57,753 nt of DNA from an uncultured Oscillospiraceae bacterium (GCA_944387065.1 CALXDM010000009.1:1-57753), one strand, 5' to 3'. Positions 32,305 through 42,176 are shown, counted from the first letter of the stretch. The notes: generated by a model from the sequence alone, not told the origin. A program made the numbers and translations.

Positions 32305-32460
32305 GCATGAATTTCAAAAATCTTTGCGTCGTAACGGATTGGGAATTTTTTATGAAAAATTCATAGGCAAAGCCTGCAGGTTTATGGTACAATGGATCAG
32401 AATGCCTGTGGGCGCTCAGATCCGTGGCGCCTGGTGGGGCAGGGGAAAGGAGGCGGCGGC

Positions 32461-33897
32461 ATGGCGCGGCGCGTGCTGCAAACGATCAGGCTGATGGCGC
32501 TGGCGGGGCTGCTGGCCCTGGGATGCGCCGGCTGCCTGTTCCAGTCGGTGGACGATCTGTACATCCTGCCAGCCCTGCCAGAGGCGTATACCGGGCTGGA
32601 GCAGACCATCCAGGAGACCATGGACGAGCTGGGGGCGGAGTATGCCACCATCAGCTATGGCAGCAATACATCCACCGTCCAGCTGCTGGACCTGGACAAC
32701 GATGGGACCCAAGAGACGGCGGTGGTCTTCCTTCGGGTGACCGCGGCGGAAGAGCAGCCCCTGCGGGTTTGCCTATTCCGGCGGGGCAACGACGGAGTGT
32801 TTGAAAAGACCCACGAGATTGCTGGGGACGGGGCATCTATCAACTCCGTGGCCTATGAGGACCTGACGGGAGACGGGGTGGAGGAGATCATCGTCAGCTG
32901 GCAGATGAGCGCCCGGGTCCACATCCTGACGGCCCACATGATCCACGCCGACGAGGCGGTGGAGCTGATGAACACCACTTACAACGCCAGCTATCTGGTG
33001 GAGGATCTGGACGGCGGAGAGGGCTATGGCCGGGAGATCTTGGTGCTGCAGCAAAACAGCACCGGCCAGGTGGGGGGCAATCGGGCGGAATACTACCGCT
33101 ACCAGGACGGGGTGATGGCCATGGCCTATACCGCCCCGCTGTCGGACAACATCGTGGAGGGCATCACCGCCCGCATGGGCCTGCTCTCGGACGGGCAGCC
33201 CTGCGTCTACGTCACGGCGGAGACGGAGGGGGGCGTGCTCACCGACATCCTCACCCTGGGGCGGGACGGGCTGCACAACGTGACCCGGGACGAGAACAGC
33301 GGCATCAGCTCGGCCACCTTCCGGGCTTATACCGACGTGGCCGCCACCGACATCAACGGCGACGGCATCCTGGAGATCCCGCTGCCGGTTCAGGTGCCCA
33401 GCTTGCTGGATGGGGAGGTCAGACTGCAGACGGCGTCCAACTCCGTGCCCGCCACTCCAGTCCCCTCCGAGTCAGCGCACCCGGCGTACTATGTGATCTA
33501 TTGGCGGCAGTTTGACAGCTGGGGCAACCCGGCCACCAGCTGTGTGACCTATCACTCGGTCACAGATGGGTGGTATCTGATGCTGCCGGACAGCTGGCCG
33601 GGCAACATCACCGTGGCCCGGGATGATAGCCGCAGTAGCCGGGGGGAGCGGGCGGTGATTTTCTACTACTGGCCGGATGCTGAGCAGAGCCAGCCCACCG
33701 CCTTTCTGACCATCTATACCCTCACTGGGAACAACCGGGAGAGCTGGGCCGCCCGGCCCGGGCGATTTACCCTCTACCGGGACGGGTCCAGCATCTATGC
33801 CGCCACCCTCAACGACGCGGTGTGGGACTGCGGGGTAGATCAGGAGCAGCTGACCCAGCGCTTCCGGCTGATCACAACGGCTTGGTCCAGCCGATGA
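32461..33897 (+). CDS. Lipoprotein with FG-GAP/VCBS-like calcium-loop repeats
   Basis: A 478-residue exported protein. The N-terminal signal (LMALAGLLALGCAGC) has candidate lipid cysteines at 22 and 25. The mature part has three DxDxDG-type loops, DLDNDGTQE, DLTGDGVEE and DINGDGILE, each followed by a hydrophobic strand, as in VCBS/FG-GAP beta-propeller repeats. No enzymatic motif is seen. AAAGGAGG lies nine bases before the ATG at 32461. It is 18 bases upstream of a response regulator and histidine kinase, so it may be a surface sensor or target of that system; this is inference. Confidence 0.75.
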   Translation: MARRVLQTIRLMALAGLLALGCAGCLFQSVDDLYILPALPEAYTGLEQTIQETMDELGAEYATISYGSNTSTVQLLDLDNDGTQETAVVFLRVTAAEEQPLRVCLFRRGNDGVFEKTHEIAGDGASINSVAYEDLTGDGVEEIIVSWQMSARVHILTAHMIHADEAVELMNTTYNASYLVEDLDGGEGYGREILVLQQNSTGQVGGNRAEYYRYQDGVMAMAYTAPLSDNIVEGITARMGLLSDGQPCVYVTAETEGGVLTDILTLGRDGLHNVTRDENSGISSATFRAYTDVAATDINGDGILEIPLPVQVPSLLDGEVRLQTASNSVPATPVPSESAHPAYYVIYWRQFDSWGNPATSCVTYHSVTDGWYLMLPDSWPGNITVARDDSRSSRGERAVIFYYWPDAEQSQPTAFLTIYTLTGNNRESWAARPGRFTLYRDGSSIYAATLNDAVWDCGVDQEQLTQRFRLITTAWSSR

Positions 33898-33915
33898 AGG
33901 GGAAAGGAGCCTGCC

Positions 33916-34605
33916 ATGAGAAAGGTTTTAGTTTTAGAAGATGAGCTGAATATCCGCAGCTTTGTGGTCATCAACCTGAAGCGGGCGGGATATGAGACCA
34001 TCGAGGCCGGGGATGGCGAGGAGGCGCTGGAGCAGATCCGGCGCAACCCGGACATCAAGGTGGTGCTGCTGGACATCATGCTGCCTGGGGAGATCGACGG
34101 GTTTGAGGTGTGCCGGCGCATCCGGGCGGGCAACGCTCAGATTGGCATCATCATGCTCACTGCCCGCACCCAGGAGATGGACAAGGTCACGGGACTGATG
34201 ACCGGGGCGGATGACTATGTGACCAAGCCCTTCTCCCCTGCGGAACTCACCGCCCGGGTGGACGCGCTGTACCGCCGGGCAGGGGGGGAGACCCTGCGGG
34301 ATCGGGACGAGATCAGCCAGCCTCCCTTCCTGCTCAACACCCGCAACCGCACCCTGGAGAAGAACGGCCAGCGGGTGAAGCTGACCCAGGTGGAGTATTC
34401 CATCGTCAAGCTGTTCATGGACAATCCGGGCAAGGCTCTGTCCCGGGAGGAGATCCTGGAGGCGGTGTGGGGCAAGGACTACCTGGGGGAGCTGAAGATC
34501 GTGGACGTGAACATCCGGCGCCTGCGCATCAAGCTGGAAGATGACCCCCAGAGCCCGGCCTATATCACCACTGTGTGGGGGTATGGGTACAAGTGGGGGT
34601 TTTGA
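33916..34605 (+). CDS. Response regulator, OmpR/PhoB family
   Basis: A 229-residue regulator. The receiver domain has the acidic pocket E8-D9-E10, phosphoacceptor D53 in LLDIMLPG, T82 and K104 in TKPFSP. The C-terminal winged helix has LTQVEYSIVKLFMDNPGKALSREEILEAVWG and VDVNIRRLRIKL, ending in YITTVWGYGYKWGF. It binds DNA when phosphorylated by the kinase encoded 71 bases downstream. GGAAAGGAG precedes the ATG. Confidence 0.95.
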   Translation: MRKVLVLEDELNIRSFVVINLKRAGYETIEAGDGEEALEQIRRNPDIKVVLLDIMLPGEIDGFEVCRRIRAGNAQIGIIMLTARTQEMDKVTGLMTGADDYVTKPFSPAELTARVDALYRRAGGETLRDRDEISQPPFLLNTRNRTLEKNGQRVKLTQVEYSIVKLFMDNPGKALSREEILEAVWGKDYLGELKIVDVNIRRLRIKLEDDPQSPAYITTVWGYGYKWGF

Positions 34606-34676
34606 GCCGGGACGGCGGGCTGTGACCTGCGTGCCGGGACGACGGTGGCAACCGGACAGGAGGGGAGGTGGATCAG

Positions 34677-36197
34677 ATGGCCCGGAAAGAGCGAAGGCAC
34701 CGCTGGCGGCTGGCCTGGCAGCGTGGGGAGACGAGCCGGCAGGAGCGTGGGGAGACGCCGGGGGAGGACGGGGAAAAGAAAGAGCACAAGCGCCGGGGCC
34801 GTACCGGCGCCATCCGCCGCCGGTGGCTGTTCAACTCGGTGCTGGCCACCTTCGGCATCGTGGCCATGGCGGTGACGGCGCTGACGTTGGCCATCTCCAA
34901 CTACTACTCGGCCACCATGCAGACTTCCCTGGAGAGCCGGGCCCAGACGGCGGCGGGGATGTTCCAGAACTTTACCGAGAGTACCTACCTCTACTCAGCC
35001 CGGCAGTTCATCACCCAGTTTGAGGACCGGGACCGGATCGAGGTGCAGTTTCTCAGCGCCACAGGCTGGATTCGCATGACCTCGCTGATGGATCTGTCCG
35101 GCGGATACCCAGGCACCCCGGACGTGGCCGGCGCCATCGAGAACCGGACGCTGTCGGCCTGGTCGGGGCAGGACCCCTCCACGGGGGACCGGATCATGGC
35201 TGTGTCCGCCCCCATCCTGTACAACGGGACCTTGGTGGGGGTGGTGCGTTTTGTCACGTCCCTGCGCCTGCTGGACGCCCAGATGGCCCGGGTGGTGCTG
35301 AGCATGGCACTGACGGGGCTGGTGATCGTGGCGCTGATGTGGGTGTATACGTTCTACTTCAGCCGCTCGGTGCTGGAGCCGGTCTCCCGGGTGACGGAGA
35401 CGGCCAAGCGCATCGCCACGGGCAGCTATGGCATCCAGATGGAAAAACGCTCGGACGATGAGATCGGGCAGCTGGTGGACGCCATCAACGATATGTCCCT
35501 GAAGATCGACCAGGCGGAAAAGACTCAGTCGGAGTTCATCTCCTCCGTCTCCCATGAGCTGCGCACCCCCCTGACGGCCATCAACGGCTGGGCGGAGACG
35601 CTGTACAACGGAGAGGTGCGGGACGCCCAAGATGTGAAGAAGGGGATGGGCATCATCGTGTCCGAGGCCCGCCGCCTGACCAACATGGTGGAGGAACTGC
35701 TGGAGTTCTCCCGGATCGAGACGGGGCGCTTTAACCTGTCCGTGGAGCCCATGGACCTGAAGGCGGAGCTGGAGGACGCGGTGTACACCTACCGGGAGTT
35801 CTTCCGGCGCAAGGGCCTGGAGCTGGTCTACGACGAGTGCCAGGAGGAGTTCCCTCCCATCAACGGCGACCCCGAGCGGCTTCGCCAGGTGTTCTGCAAC
35901 CTGCTGGACAACGCCGACAAGCACGGCGGCTCGGGCGGGCGGGTGGACGTGTCCATCCAGCCGGAGGGGGACCAGGCGGTCATCCGCATCCGGGACTACG
36001 GCCCCGGCGTGCCCGAGGAGGAGCTGCCCTTCATCAAGTACAAGTTCTATAAAGGCTCCTCCAAGGCTCGGGGGTCGGGCATCGGCCTGGCGGTGTGCGA
36101 GGAGATCATGCTGGGCCACAACGGCACGCTGGAGATCAGCAACGCGGAAGGGGGGGGCTGCCAGGCCACCCTGCGCCTGCCCGTCCATGGGGATTGA
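34677..36197 (+). CDS. Sensor histidine kinase
   Basis: A 506-residue membrane kinase paired with the upstream regulator. It has an unusually long, very basic cytoplasmic head (about 50 residues), TM1 near 52-74, an extracellular sensor domain to about 205, TM2 near 206-228, HAMP, then the phosphoacceptor SHELRTPL (H293), N box NLLDNADKH (408-416), G1 DYGPG (440-444) and G2 GSGIGLAV (466-473). The ATG at 34677 has GGGGAGG eight bases upstream; a GTG at 34668 is an alternative. The signal sensed is unknown. Confidence 0.93.
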   Translation: MARKERRHRWRLAWQRGETSRQERGETPGEDGEKKEHKRRGRTGAIRRRWLFNSVLATFGIVAMAVTALTLAISNYYSATMQTSLESRAQTAAGMFQNFTESTYLYSARQFITQFEDRDRIEVQFLSATGWIRMTSLMDLSGGYPGTPDVAGAIENRTLSAWSGQDPSTGDRIMAVSAPILYNGTLVGVVRFVTSLRLLDAQMARVVLSMALTGLVIVALMWVYTFYFSRSVLEPVSRVTETAKRIATGSYGIQMEKRSDDEIGQLVDAINDMSLKIDQAEKTQSEFISSVSHELRTPLTAINGWAETLYNGEVRDAQDVKKGMGIIVSEARRLTNMVEELLEFSRIETGRFNLSVEPMDLKAELEDAVYTYREFFRRKGLELVYDECQEEFPPINGDPERLRQVFCNLLDNADKHGGSGGRVDVSIQPEGDQAVIRIRDYGPGVPEEELPFIKYKFYKGSSKARGSGIGLAVCEEIMLGHNGTLEISNAEGGGCQATLRLPVHGD

Positions 36198-36226
36198 GAA
36201 AATGGAACAAAAGTTCTAATTCCGGC

Positions 36227-36255
36227 TTGCAATCCTCCGGGAAACCTGTTAAAAT
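36227..36255 (+). promoter_or_regulatory. Promoter of the DUF1385-prmC-recA region
   Basis: TTGCAA (36227-36232), 17-base spacer, TAAAAT (36250-36255). The 13 bases TTGCAATCCTCCG recur exactly at another promoter (43347). Confidence 0.75.
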
Positions 36256-36341
36256 AGGGCTGCGTCTGTCAAACGCGCCCCGGCGCTCCAGGCCCGGGGC
36301 GGTCTGTTTGAAGGGCGGATGATACAAAGGAGAACGACCAA

Positions 36342-37316
36342 ATGGCAAATAGAGATCCACAGGGCTGTCACACGCCCTATAAGACGACCTGTGGTGGACA
36401 GGCCCTGATCGAGGGCATCATGATGCAGGGGCCGGAGCAGCGGGCGGTGGTGGTGCGCCGGCCGGATGGAACGCTGGACGTCACCACCAGCCCGGTGAAA
36501 AAGCGCAGGGGACTGGCCAAGCTGCCGCTGATCCGGGGGGTGTTCGTGTTCTGCGGCTCCATGGTCAACGGCGTGAAGGCGCTGATGCATTCGGCGGAGG
36601 TGGCTGAGGATGGGACCGGGGAGGAAGAGGAGCTCACCGGCCTGGACAAGTGGATCAGCGAACACATTCCCGAGGAGAAGGCGGCCTCCCTCATCATCAC
36701 CCTGGCGGCGGTGCTGGGCATCGCGTTTTCCGTGGGGCTGTTCATCCTGCTGCCCACCGCTGTCACGGGGCTGATTGGCCTGGTTTGGAGCGGAATGCCC
36801 CTGTGGTTCCGGGCGGTGCTGGAGGGGGTGTTGAAGGTGGTTATTTTCCTGCTCTACCTGTTCCTGTGCTCCCGGCTGAAGGAGATCCGCCGGGTGTTTG
36901 AGTACCACGGGGCGGAGCACAAGACCATCTACTGCTATGAGAAGGGGCTGGAACTGACGGTGGAGAATGTGCGCGCCCAGCCCCGGCACCATCCCCGGTG
37001 CGGCACCAGCTTCCTATTCGTGGTCATTGTGGTGTCCATCTTCCTGTCCATCGTGATCTTTACCCCCTTGCAGATTGAGAATACCTGGCTGCGGATGCTG
37101 CTGCACCTGCTGCTGCTGCCCGTCATCGTGGGGGTGACCTATGAGTTCAACCGCTATGTGGGCGGCCACGACGGTCCGGTCTCCCGGTTCTTGCGGGCGC
37201 CAGGGATGTGGATGCAGAACTTCACCACCTTTGAGCCGGATGACGGCATGATTGAGATCGGCATCCAGGCCCTCCAGCTGGTCCTGCCCCGGGAGAAGGG
37301 AGCGGACCGCTGGTGA
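36342..37316 (+). CDS. DUF1385 membrane protein, YqhQ-like
   Basis: A 324-residue protein with TTCGGQALIEGIMMQGPEQRAVVVRRPDG at the start, several membrane helices (about 115-145, 155-185 and two near 225-265), and the family signature FEYHGAEHKTIYCYEKG followed by RHHPRCGTSFLF, a His/Cys-rich possible metal site. The family has no established function; B. subtilis YqhQ is a member. In many Clostridia it precedes prmC (often with prfA), as here, though prfA is missing. Confidence 0.85.
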   Translation: MANRDPQGCHTPYKTTCGGQALIEGIMMQGPEQRAVVVRRPDGTLDVTTSPVKKRRGLAKLPLIRGVFVFCGSMVNGVKALMHSAEVAEDGTGEEEELTGLDKWISEHIPEEKAASLIITLAAVLGIAFSVGLFILLPTAVTGLIGLVWSGMPLWFRAVLEGVLKVVIFLLYLFLCSRLKEIRRVFEYHGAEHKTIYCYEKGLELTVENVRAQPRHHPRCGTSFLFVVIVVSIFLSIVIFTPLQIENTWLRMLLHLLLLPVIVGVTYEFNRYVGGHDGPVSRFLRAPGMWMQNFTTFEPDDGMIEIGIQALQLVLPREKGADRW

Positions 37317-37397
37317 GCATCCGGCGGCGACCTGCCCGGTCTTGGGTGGGCTGGGCCGCCGGGGAGAAAGAAAGAGACGGGGGCGAAGGGTGCGGGT

Positions 37398-38261
37398 ATG
37401 GCTGCCACCTATAACAATCTATATCTGGACGCCCGGCGGGCCCTGCGCCAGGCGGGGATCGAGGCGGCCCAAATGGAGGCCCGGGAGCTGCTGGGTCACG
37501 CCGCGGGCAAGAGCCGTCAGGAGCTGTTCCGGGACCTGGCCCTCTATGCTCCAGAAGGGGTGGAGGAGCGGTTCCAGCAGCTGCTGGAGCGTCGGCTGGC
37601 CGGGGAGCCGGTGGCGTACATCATTGGGGAATGGGAGTTCTACGGCCTGACCCTGTCCCTGTGCCGGGACGTGCTCATCCCCCGGGTGGATACCGAGACG
37701 CTGGCTGAACGGGGCATCCTGGCCGTGCGGGCCCTGGGCCGGCCGGCCCGGGTGCTGGATCTGTGCGCAGGCAGCGGCTGCGTGGGGCTGGCGGTAGCGG
37801 ACAACTGCCCGCAGTGCCATGTGGTGCTGGCCGACTGGTCGGAGCAGGCCCTGCGGGTGTGCCGGAAGAACATCCAGCGGTGCGGCCTGAGCGGACGGGT
37901 GAGCGCGGCTCGGGCAGACGCGCTGGCCCTGCCGCCGGCGTTGCTGCGGGACTTTGACTTGATCCTGTGCAACCCACCCTACATCCCCACCGGGGAACTG
38001 GCTGGGCTGGAGCCGTCGGTGCGGGACTATGAGCCCCGGCAGGCGCTGGATGGCGGCGAGGATGGACTGAGCTTCTACCGGGCGGTGAGTGACCGATGGA
38101 AAACCGCACTGTGCCCAGGGGGCAGGATGGCCTTCGAGGTGGGCTGGAACCAGGCTCCCGACGTGGAGTATCTTCTGGGCCGGCAGGGCTTTCAGGACAT
38201 CCAGACCCACCAGGACGCCGGAGGGAACTGGCGGGTGGTGGAGGGGGTTTTGGCCCCCTGA
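37398..38261 (+). CDS. prmC: Peptide chain release factor N5-glutamine methyltransferase
   Basis: Methylates the GGQ glutamine of release factors using SAM. The 287-residue chain has the N-terminal helical domain with [15 protein letters not shown], the SAM site [16 protein letters not shown] and the catalytic NPPY (192-195). The ribosome site before the ATG at 37398 is weak (GAAGGGTG). It follows the DUF1385 gene by 81 bases and precedes recA by 44. Confidence 0.93.
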   Translation: MAATYNNLYLDARRALRQAGIEAAQMEARELLGHAAGKSRQELFRDLALYAPEGVEERFQQLLERRLAGEPVAYIIGEWEFYGLTLSLCRDVLIPRVDTETLAERGILAVRALGRPARVLDLCAGSGCVGLAVADNCPQCHVVLADWSEQALRVCRKNIQRCGLSGRVSAARADALALPPALLRDFDLILCNPPYIPTGELAGLEPSVRDYEPRQALDGGEDGLSFYRAVSDRWKTALCPGGRMAFEVGWNQAPDVEYLLGRQGFQDIQTHQDAGGNWRVVEGVLAP

Positions 38262-38305
38262 GACCAGGGAGAAATGCGCCGGCCCGGGCCGGCGGGGAAA
38301 GGAAG

Positions 38306-39418
38306 ATGGAAGACATGGCAGAGAAGAGACACGTGGCGGTGGACAGTCCGGCCCCCGCTTCAGATCGAAAGCGGGCGCTGGAGACGGCCATCGCCCAGAT
38401 TGAACGGGAGTACGGCAAGGGCTCCATCATGCGTCTGGGGGAGAATGCCCACATCATGGTGGAGGCCATCCCCACCGGTTCGCTGTCCCTGGACATCGCC
38501 CTGGGGATCGGGGGGGTGCCGAAGGGGCGCATCATTGAGATCTATGGCCCCGAGTCCTCGGGCAAGACCACCCTGGCTCTGCACATCCTGGCCGAGGCCC
38601 AGAAGCGGGGCGGGGACGTGGCCTTTATCGACGCCGAGCACGCCCTGGACCCCACCTATGCCCGGGCCCTGGGGGTGGACATCGACTCCATGCTCATCGC
38701 CCAGCCGGACACCGGCGAGCAGGGCCTGGAGATCTGCGAGGCGCTGGTGCGCTCGGGGGCCATCGACGTGGTGGTGGTGGACTCGGTGGCCGCCCTCACC
38801 CCCCGGGCGGAGATCGAGGGGGACATGGGGGACTCCCATGTGGGCCTGCTGGCCCGGCTGATGAGCCAGGCCTTGCGCAAGCTGGCCGGCTCCATCGCCA
38901 AGACCAACTGTATCGTCATCTTCATCAACCAGCTGCGGGAAAAGGTGGGGGTGGTCTATGGCAACCCAGAGGTCACCACCGGCGGCCGGGCACTGAAGTT
39001 TTACGCCTCGGTGCGCATGGAGGTGCGCCGGATCGAGGCGCTGAAAAACGGCTCCGAGGTGGTGGGAAACCGCACCCGGGCCAAGATTGTAAAGAACAAG
39101 GTGGCCCCTCCTTTCCGGGAGGCGGAGTTTGAGATCCTGTACGGGGAGGGGATCTCCAAGCTGGGCGAGCTGGTGGACCTGGCTGTTCGGCTGGACCTGA
39201 TCCAGAAGTCGGGCTCCTGGTTCTCCATGGGGGAGGAAAAGCTGGGCCAGGGCCGGGACGCGGTGAAGAAATACCTGCAGGACAACCCGGAGCTGGCTGC
39301 CAAGATTGAGCAGGAGGTCCGGGATAACTCCTTCCAGCTGATGAGCCGCCAGTCCCAGATTGCCGCCCGGGCCGCGGGCCGGGCAGTGGATGTGTCCGCT
39401 GAGGATTTTGAGGGCTGA
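38306..39418 (+). CDS. recA: Recombinase A
   Basis: Strand-exchange ATPase and LexA co-protease. The 370-residue protein has Walker A GPESSGKT (81-88), [27 protein letters not shown] and the C-terminal KAKIVKNK-like DNA-binding region ([12 protein letters not shown]). The start could be 38306 or 38315: GGAAAGGA sits close to the first and about 11 bases before the second. No LexA box is obvious in the 44-base gap. recX follows after 15 bases. Confidence 0.97.
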   Translation: MEDMAEKRHVAVDSPAPASDRKRALETAIAQIEREYGKGSIMRLGENAHIMVEAIPTGSLSLDIALGIGGVPKGRIIEIYGPESSGKTTLALHILAEAQKRGGDVAFIDAEHALDPTYARALGVDIDSMLIAQPDTGEQGLEICEALVRSGAIDVVVVDSVAALTPRAEIEGDMGDSHVGLLARLMSQALRKLAGSIAKTNCIVIFINQLREKVGVVYGNPEVTTGGRALKFYASVRMEVRRIEALKNGSEVVGNRTRAKIVKNKVAPPFREAEFEILYGEGISKLGELVDLAVRLDLIQKSGSWFSMGEEKLGQGRDAVKKYLQDNPELAAKIEQEVRDNSFQLMSRQSQIAARAAGRAVDVSAEDFEG

Positions 39419-39433
39419 TGCAGCCGGGCGGCC

Positions 39434-40114
39434 ATGAGGATTGAGAAGTTAGAGCCATCCCGGCATAAGCAGGGGCGCTGGCTGGTGTGGCTGGAGGACG
39501 GCTCCCTGCTGCGGGTGGGGGAGGGGGATGTGGTATCCCTAGGGCTGCACACCGGCAAGGAGCTGACTGAGGCGCAGGGGCAGGCCCTGGTGGAGGCCCA
39601 GGCGCGAAACCGGATGGAGGGCCGGGCAGCCGCCCTGCTCACCGGCCGGCCCATGTCCCGCAAGGAGCTGGAGGACAGGCTGTCCACCCCGTCCCGCCGC
39701 CGGAGCGGACCGGGCGAGGGGCGGGAGGCTGACCTGGAGGTTCTGGAGCGGGAGCGGGCGCAGCTGCGGGAGCAGGCCCGGCGGACGGCGGACCGGATGG
39801 AGGATCTGGGGCTGCTGGATGATGGGGCGTACGCTGAGGTAGTGGTCCGGCACTATGCCGCCAAGGGCTACGGGGCCCGGAAGATCCGGGACGAGCTGTA
39901 CCGCCGCGGGGTGCCCCGGGCGCTGTGGGATGGGGCGCTGGCCCAGGTGGAGGATCAGGGACCCAGACTGGACGAGCTGGTGCGCCGGAGGCTGCGGGGG
40001 GGCCAGCCCACCCGGGAGGAGCTGAAAAAAACCTCGGACTACCTGGCCCGGCGGGGCTTCTCCTGGGAGGAGATCGCCCAGGCGCTGGAGCGGTACCGGA
40101 GTTGGGAGGATTAG
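39434..40114 (+). CDS. recX: Regulatory protein RecX
   Basis: Modulates RecA filaments. The 226-residue protein consists of three-helix repeats: LLTGRPMSRKELEDRL, a middle repeat with DDGAYAEVVVRHYAAKGYGARKIRDELYRRGVP, and a final KTSDYLARRGFSWEEIAQALE. A charged linker with SRRRSGPGEGREADLEVLERERAQL enlarges the first repeat. Position directly after recA supports the call. Confidence 0.92.
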   Translation: MRIEKLEPSRHKQGRWLVWLEDGSLLRVGEGDVVSLGLHTGKELTEAQGQALVEAQARNRMEGRAAALLTGRPMSRKELEDRLSTPSRRRSGPGEGREADLEVLERERAQLREQARRTADRMEDLGLLDDGAYAEVVVRHYAAKGYGARKIRDELYRRGVPRALWDGALAQVEDQGPRLDELVRRRLRGGQPTREELKKTSDYLARRGFSWEEIAQALERYRSWED

Positions 40115-40126
40115 GGTCTTCCCAGG

Positions 40127-40232
40127 GACAGGAGAAGGGCAGTACGCCCCTTGACAAGCTGGTGGCGCTGTGCAAAATCTATCATGTTCTCGCGGGCTAT
40201 CTACTGGGCATCACGGATGACCCTGCCTGCCG
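40127..40232 (+). pseudogene. Remnant of an XRE-family HTH regulator (C-terminal part)
   Basis: In the gap between recX and rimO one frame reads TPLDKLVALCKIYHVLAGYLLGITDDP. This matches the last helices of Cro/C1-type HTH domains (typically LDxLxALAxxxxVSxDYLLGxTD). No start codon, ribosome site or N-terminal half is present, and the frame runs on into rimO coding sequence. It is a decayed fragment; the boundaries are approximate. Confidence 0.6.
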
Positions 40233-40252
40233 GGAAGGGAAGGAAGCCGGAT

Positions 40253-41581
40253 TTGAAACCATATACCATAGCTTTTGTCAGCCTCGGCTGCGCCAAGAAT
40301 CTGGTGAACGCCGAGCAAATGATGGCCCTGTGTCAGCAGGAAGGCTTTGCCGTCACCAGCGACCCGGAGGGCGCGGACGTGGCGGTGCTTAACACCTGCG
40401 GCTTCATCGAGGCGGCGAAAAGTGAGGCCATTGACCACATTCTCGCACTGGGTCGGCTGAAGGAGCAGGGCAAGCTGAAAAAGCTGCTGGTGGCCGGCTG
40501 CCTGTCCCAGCGCTACCCAGGAGAGATCCGGCAGGAGCTGCCGGAGGTGGACGGGATGCTGGGCACCGGAAGCTACACCGACGTGGTGCAGGCTGTGCGT
40601 GAGCTGATGGCAGGGGAGCGGGCGGAGCACTTTGGGGACGTGCAGCGGGCGGACGACGACGGAGAGCGCCTGGTGACCACCCCGTCCTACACCGCCTACC
40701 TGAAGATCGCCGAAGGGTGCAGCAACGGCTGTGCCTTTTGCGTGATTCCCAGGCTCCGTGGGCGGTATCGCAGCCGCTCTATGCAGGAGCTGCTCCGGGA
40801 GGCCCGGGGGTTGGCGGAGCGGGGCGTGCGGGAGCTGATCGTCATCGCCCAGGACACCACCCGGTACGGCTGGGACCGGAAGGACGGTACCAGCCTGGCC
40901 GGGCTGCTGGCCGAGCTGTGCAAGCTGCCCTTCCATTGGATCCGTCTGCATTACCTCTACCCCGAGGCCGTCACCGACGATCTGATCCAGCTCATCGCCC
41001 GGGAGAGGAAGATCGTACACTACCTGGACATTCCCATCCAGCACGCCAACAACGGCATCCTGAAGGCCATGCGCAGGGAGAGCACCAAGGAGGAGATCGC
41101 CGCTCTGTTTGCCAAGCTGCGCGCGGCGATGCCTGACGTGGTGCTGCGCACCTCCCTCATCTGCGGCCTGCCAGGGGAGGGAGAGGCGGAGTTTGAAGAG
41201 CTGTGCCAGTTTCTGCGGGAGCAGAAGATCCAGCGGGCGGGGGTGTTCCAGTTCTCCCCGGAGGAGGGCACTTTGGCCGCCGCCATGGACAACCAAGTGG
41301 ACCCGGAGACGGCGGCCCGCCGGGTAGAGCGGGTGGTGGAGCTGCAAAGCCGGATCATGGACGCGTACAATGAGCAGCGGGTGGGAAGCTGTATGGAGGT
41401 GCTCTGCGAGGGGGTGGATCTCGAGCAGGGATGCTATGTGGGGCGCACCTATGCCGATTCGGTGGAAGTGGACGGTCGGGTGCTGTTCACTGCGGATGGC
41501 CCGGTGGAGGCTGGGCAGTTCGTGTGGGTGCGGATCACCGGCACGTCCGATGGGGATCTGACCGGCCGGCTTGCGGGCTGA
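40253..41581 (+). CDS. rimO: Ribosomal protein S12 methylthiotransferase
   Basis: Radical SAM enzyme that methylthiolates an aspartate of ribosomal protein S12. The 442-residue length fits. The N-terminal domain has IAFVSLGCAKN and NTCGFIEAAKSEAID (first cluster), the radical SAM motif is CSNGCAFC, and a TRAM domain ends the chain. The start is TTG at 40253, with AAGGAAG about six bases upstream; the in-frame ATG at 40151 lies in the regulator remnant. It is followed by pgsA after 28 bases. Confidence 0.95.
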   Translation: MKPYTIAFVSLGCAKNLVNAEQMMALCQQEGFAVTSDPEGADVAVLNTCGFIEAAKSEAIDHILALGRLKEQGKLKKLLVAGCLSQRYPGEIRQELPEVDGMLGTGSYTDVVQAVRELMAGERAEHFGDVQRADDDGERLVTTPSYTAYLKIAEGCSNGCAFCVIPRLRGRYRSRSMQELLREARGLAERGVRELIVIAQDTTRYGWDRKDGTSLAGLLAELCKLPFHWIRLHYLYPEAVTDDLIQLIARERKIVHYLDIPIQHANNGILKAMRRESTKEEIAALFAKLRAAMPDVVLRTSLICGLPGEGEAEFEELCQFLREQKIQRAGVFQFSPEEGTLAAAMDNQVDPETAARRVERVVELQSRIMDAYNEQRVGSCMEVLCEGVDLEQGCYVGRTYADSVEVDGRVLFTADGPVEAGQFVWVRITGTSDGDLTGRLAG

Positions 41582-41609
41582 GGCACGGGAAGGGAGAGGG
41601 GGGAGGGGC

Positions 41610-42134
41610 ATGAATACTGCCAACAAGCTGACCATGCTGCGTTTGGCGATGATCCCAGCCTATCTGGTGGTGCTATACTGGGGCTTTCCCGGGGCTGACT
41701 ATGTGGCCCTGGCTGTGTTTGTGGTGGCCAGCCTCACCGATTTTGTGGACGGATACATCGCCCGAAATTACCAACAGATCACCGACTTTGGAAAATTCAT
41801 GGATCCGTTGGCGGATAAGGTGCTGGTGCTGGCGGCCATGCTCTGGTTCTGCCAGGAGGGGCGGTTGCCGGCTTGGGCGCTGGTCCTGGTGGTGGCCCGG
41901 GAGTTTGCCGTGTCCGGCCTGCGGCTGGTGGCGGTGGACAACGGCCGGGTGATTGCCGCGGCCTGGTCGGGGAAGGTCAAGACCTTTGCCACCATGGTGT
42001 GCCTGTGCCTGATGCATCTGCCCGTCCCGGTGCAGGTGGACTGGGTATGTGTGGCCGTCATTGCGGGGACCACCCTGTACTCTGGCGTGGAGTACTTCGT
42101 GCGCAACCGGGATGCGCTCAACTGGAAGAAGTGA
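41610..42134 (+). CDS. pgsA: CDP-diacylglycerol-glycerol-3-phosphate 3-phosphatidyltransferase
   Basis: Membrane enzyme making phosphatidylglycerol-phosphate. The 174-residue protein has the complete CDP-alcohol phosphotransferase motif D44xxD47G48xxAR52x8G61xxxD65xxxD69 and several membrane helices. The ATG at 41610 with GGGAGGGG upstream starts at the conserved MNTANKLTMLRL. The rimO-pgsA pairing is common in Firmicutes. Confidence 0.94.
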   Translation: MNTANKLTMLRLAMIPAYLVVLYWGFPGADYVALAVFVVASLTDFVDGYIARNYQQITDFGKFMDPLADKVLVLAAMLWFCQEGRLPAWALVLVVAREFAVSGLRLVAVDNGRVIAAAWSGKVKTFATMVCLCLMHLPVPVQVDWVCVAVIAGTTLYSGVEYFVRNRDALNWKK

Positions 42135-42137
42135 AGC

Positions 42138-42176
42138 AAACCGCCCCCGATGGCCCATGGCCATCGGGGGCGGTTT
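42138..42176 (+). terminator. Convergent terminator after pgsA
   Basis: An 18-bp stem (42138-42155 with 42159-42176) with a CAT loop. T tracts are modest on plus and better on minus (GCTTCACTTCTT); it lies between convergent genes. Confidence 0.8.

Noticed and set aside
38262..38305. LexA/SOS box before recA
   Set aside because: No convincing CGAACrnryGTTCG-like palindrome is visible in the short gap; recA may be read from the promoter at 36227 or from within prmC.
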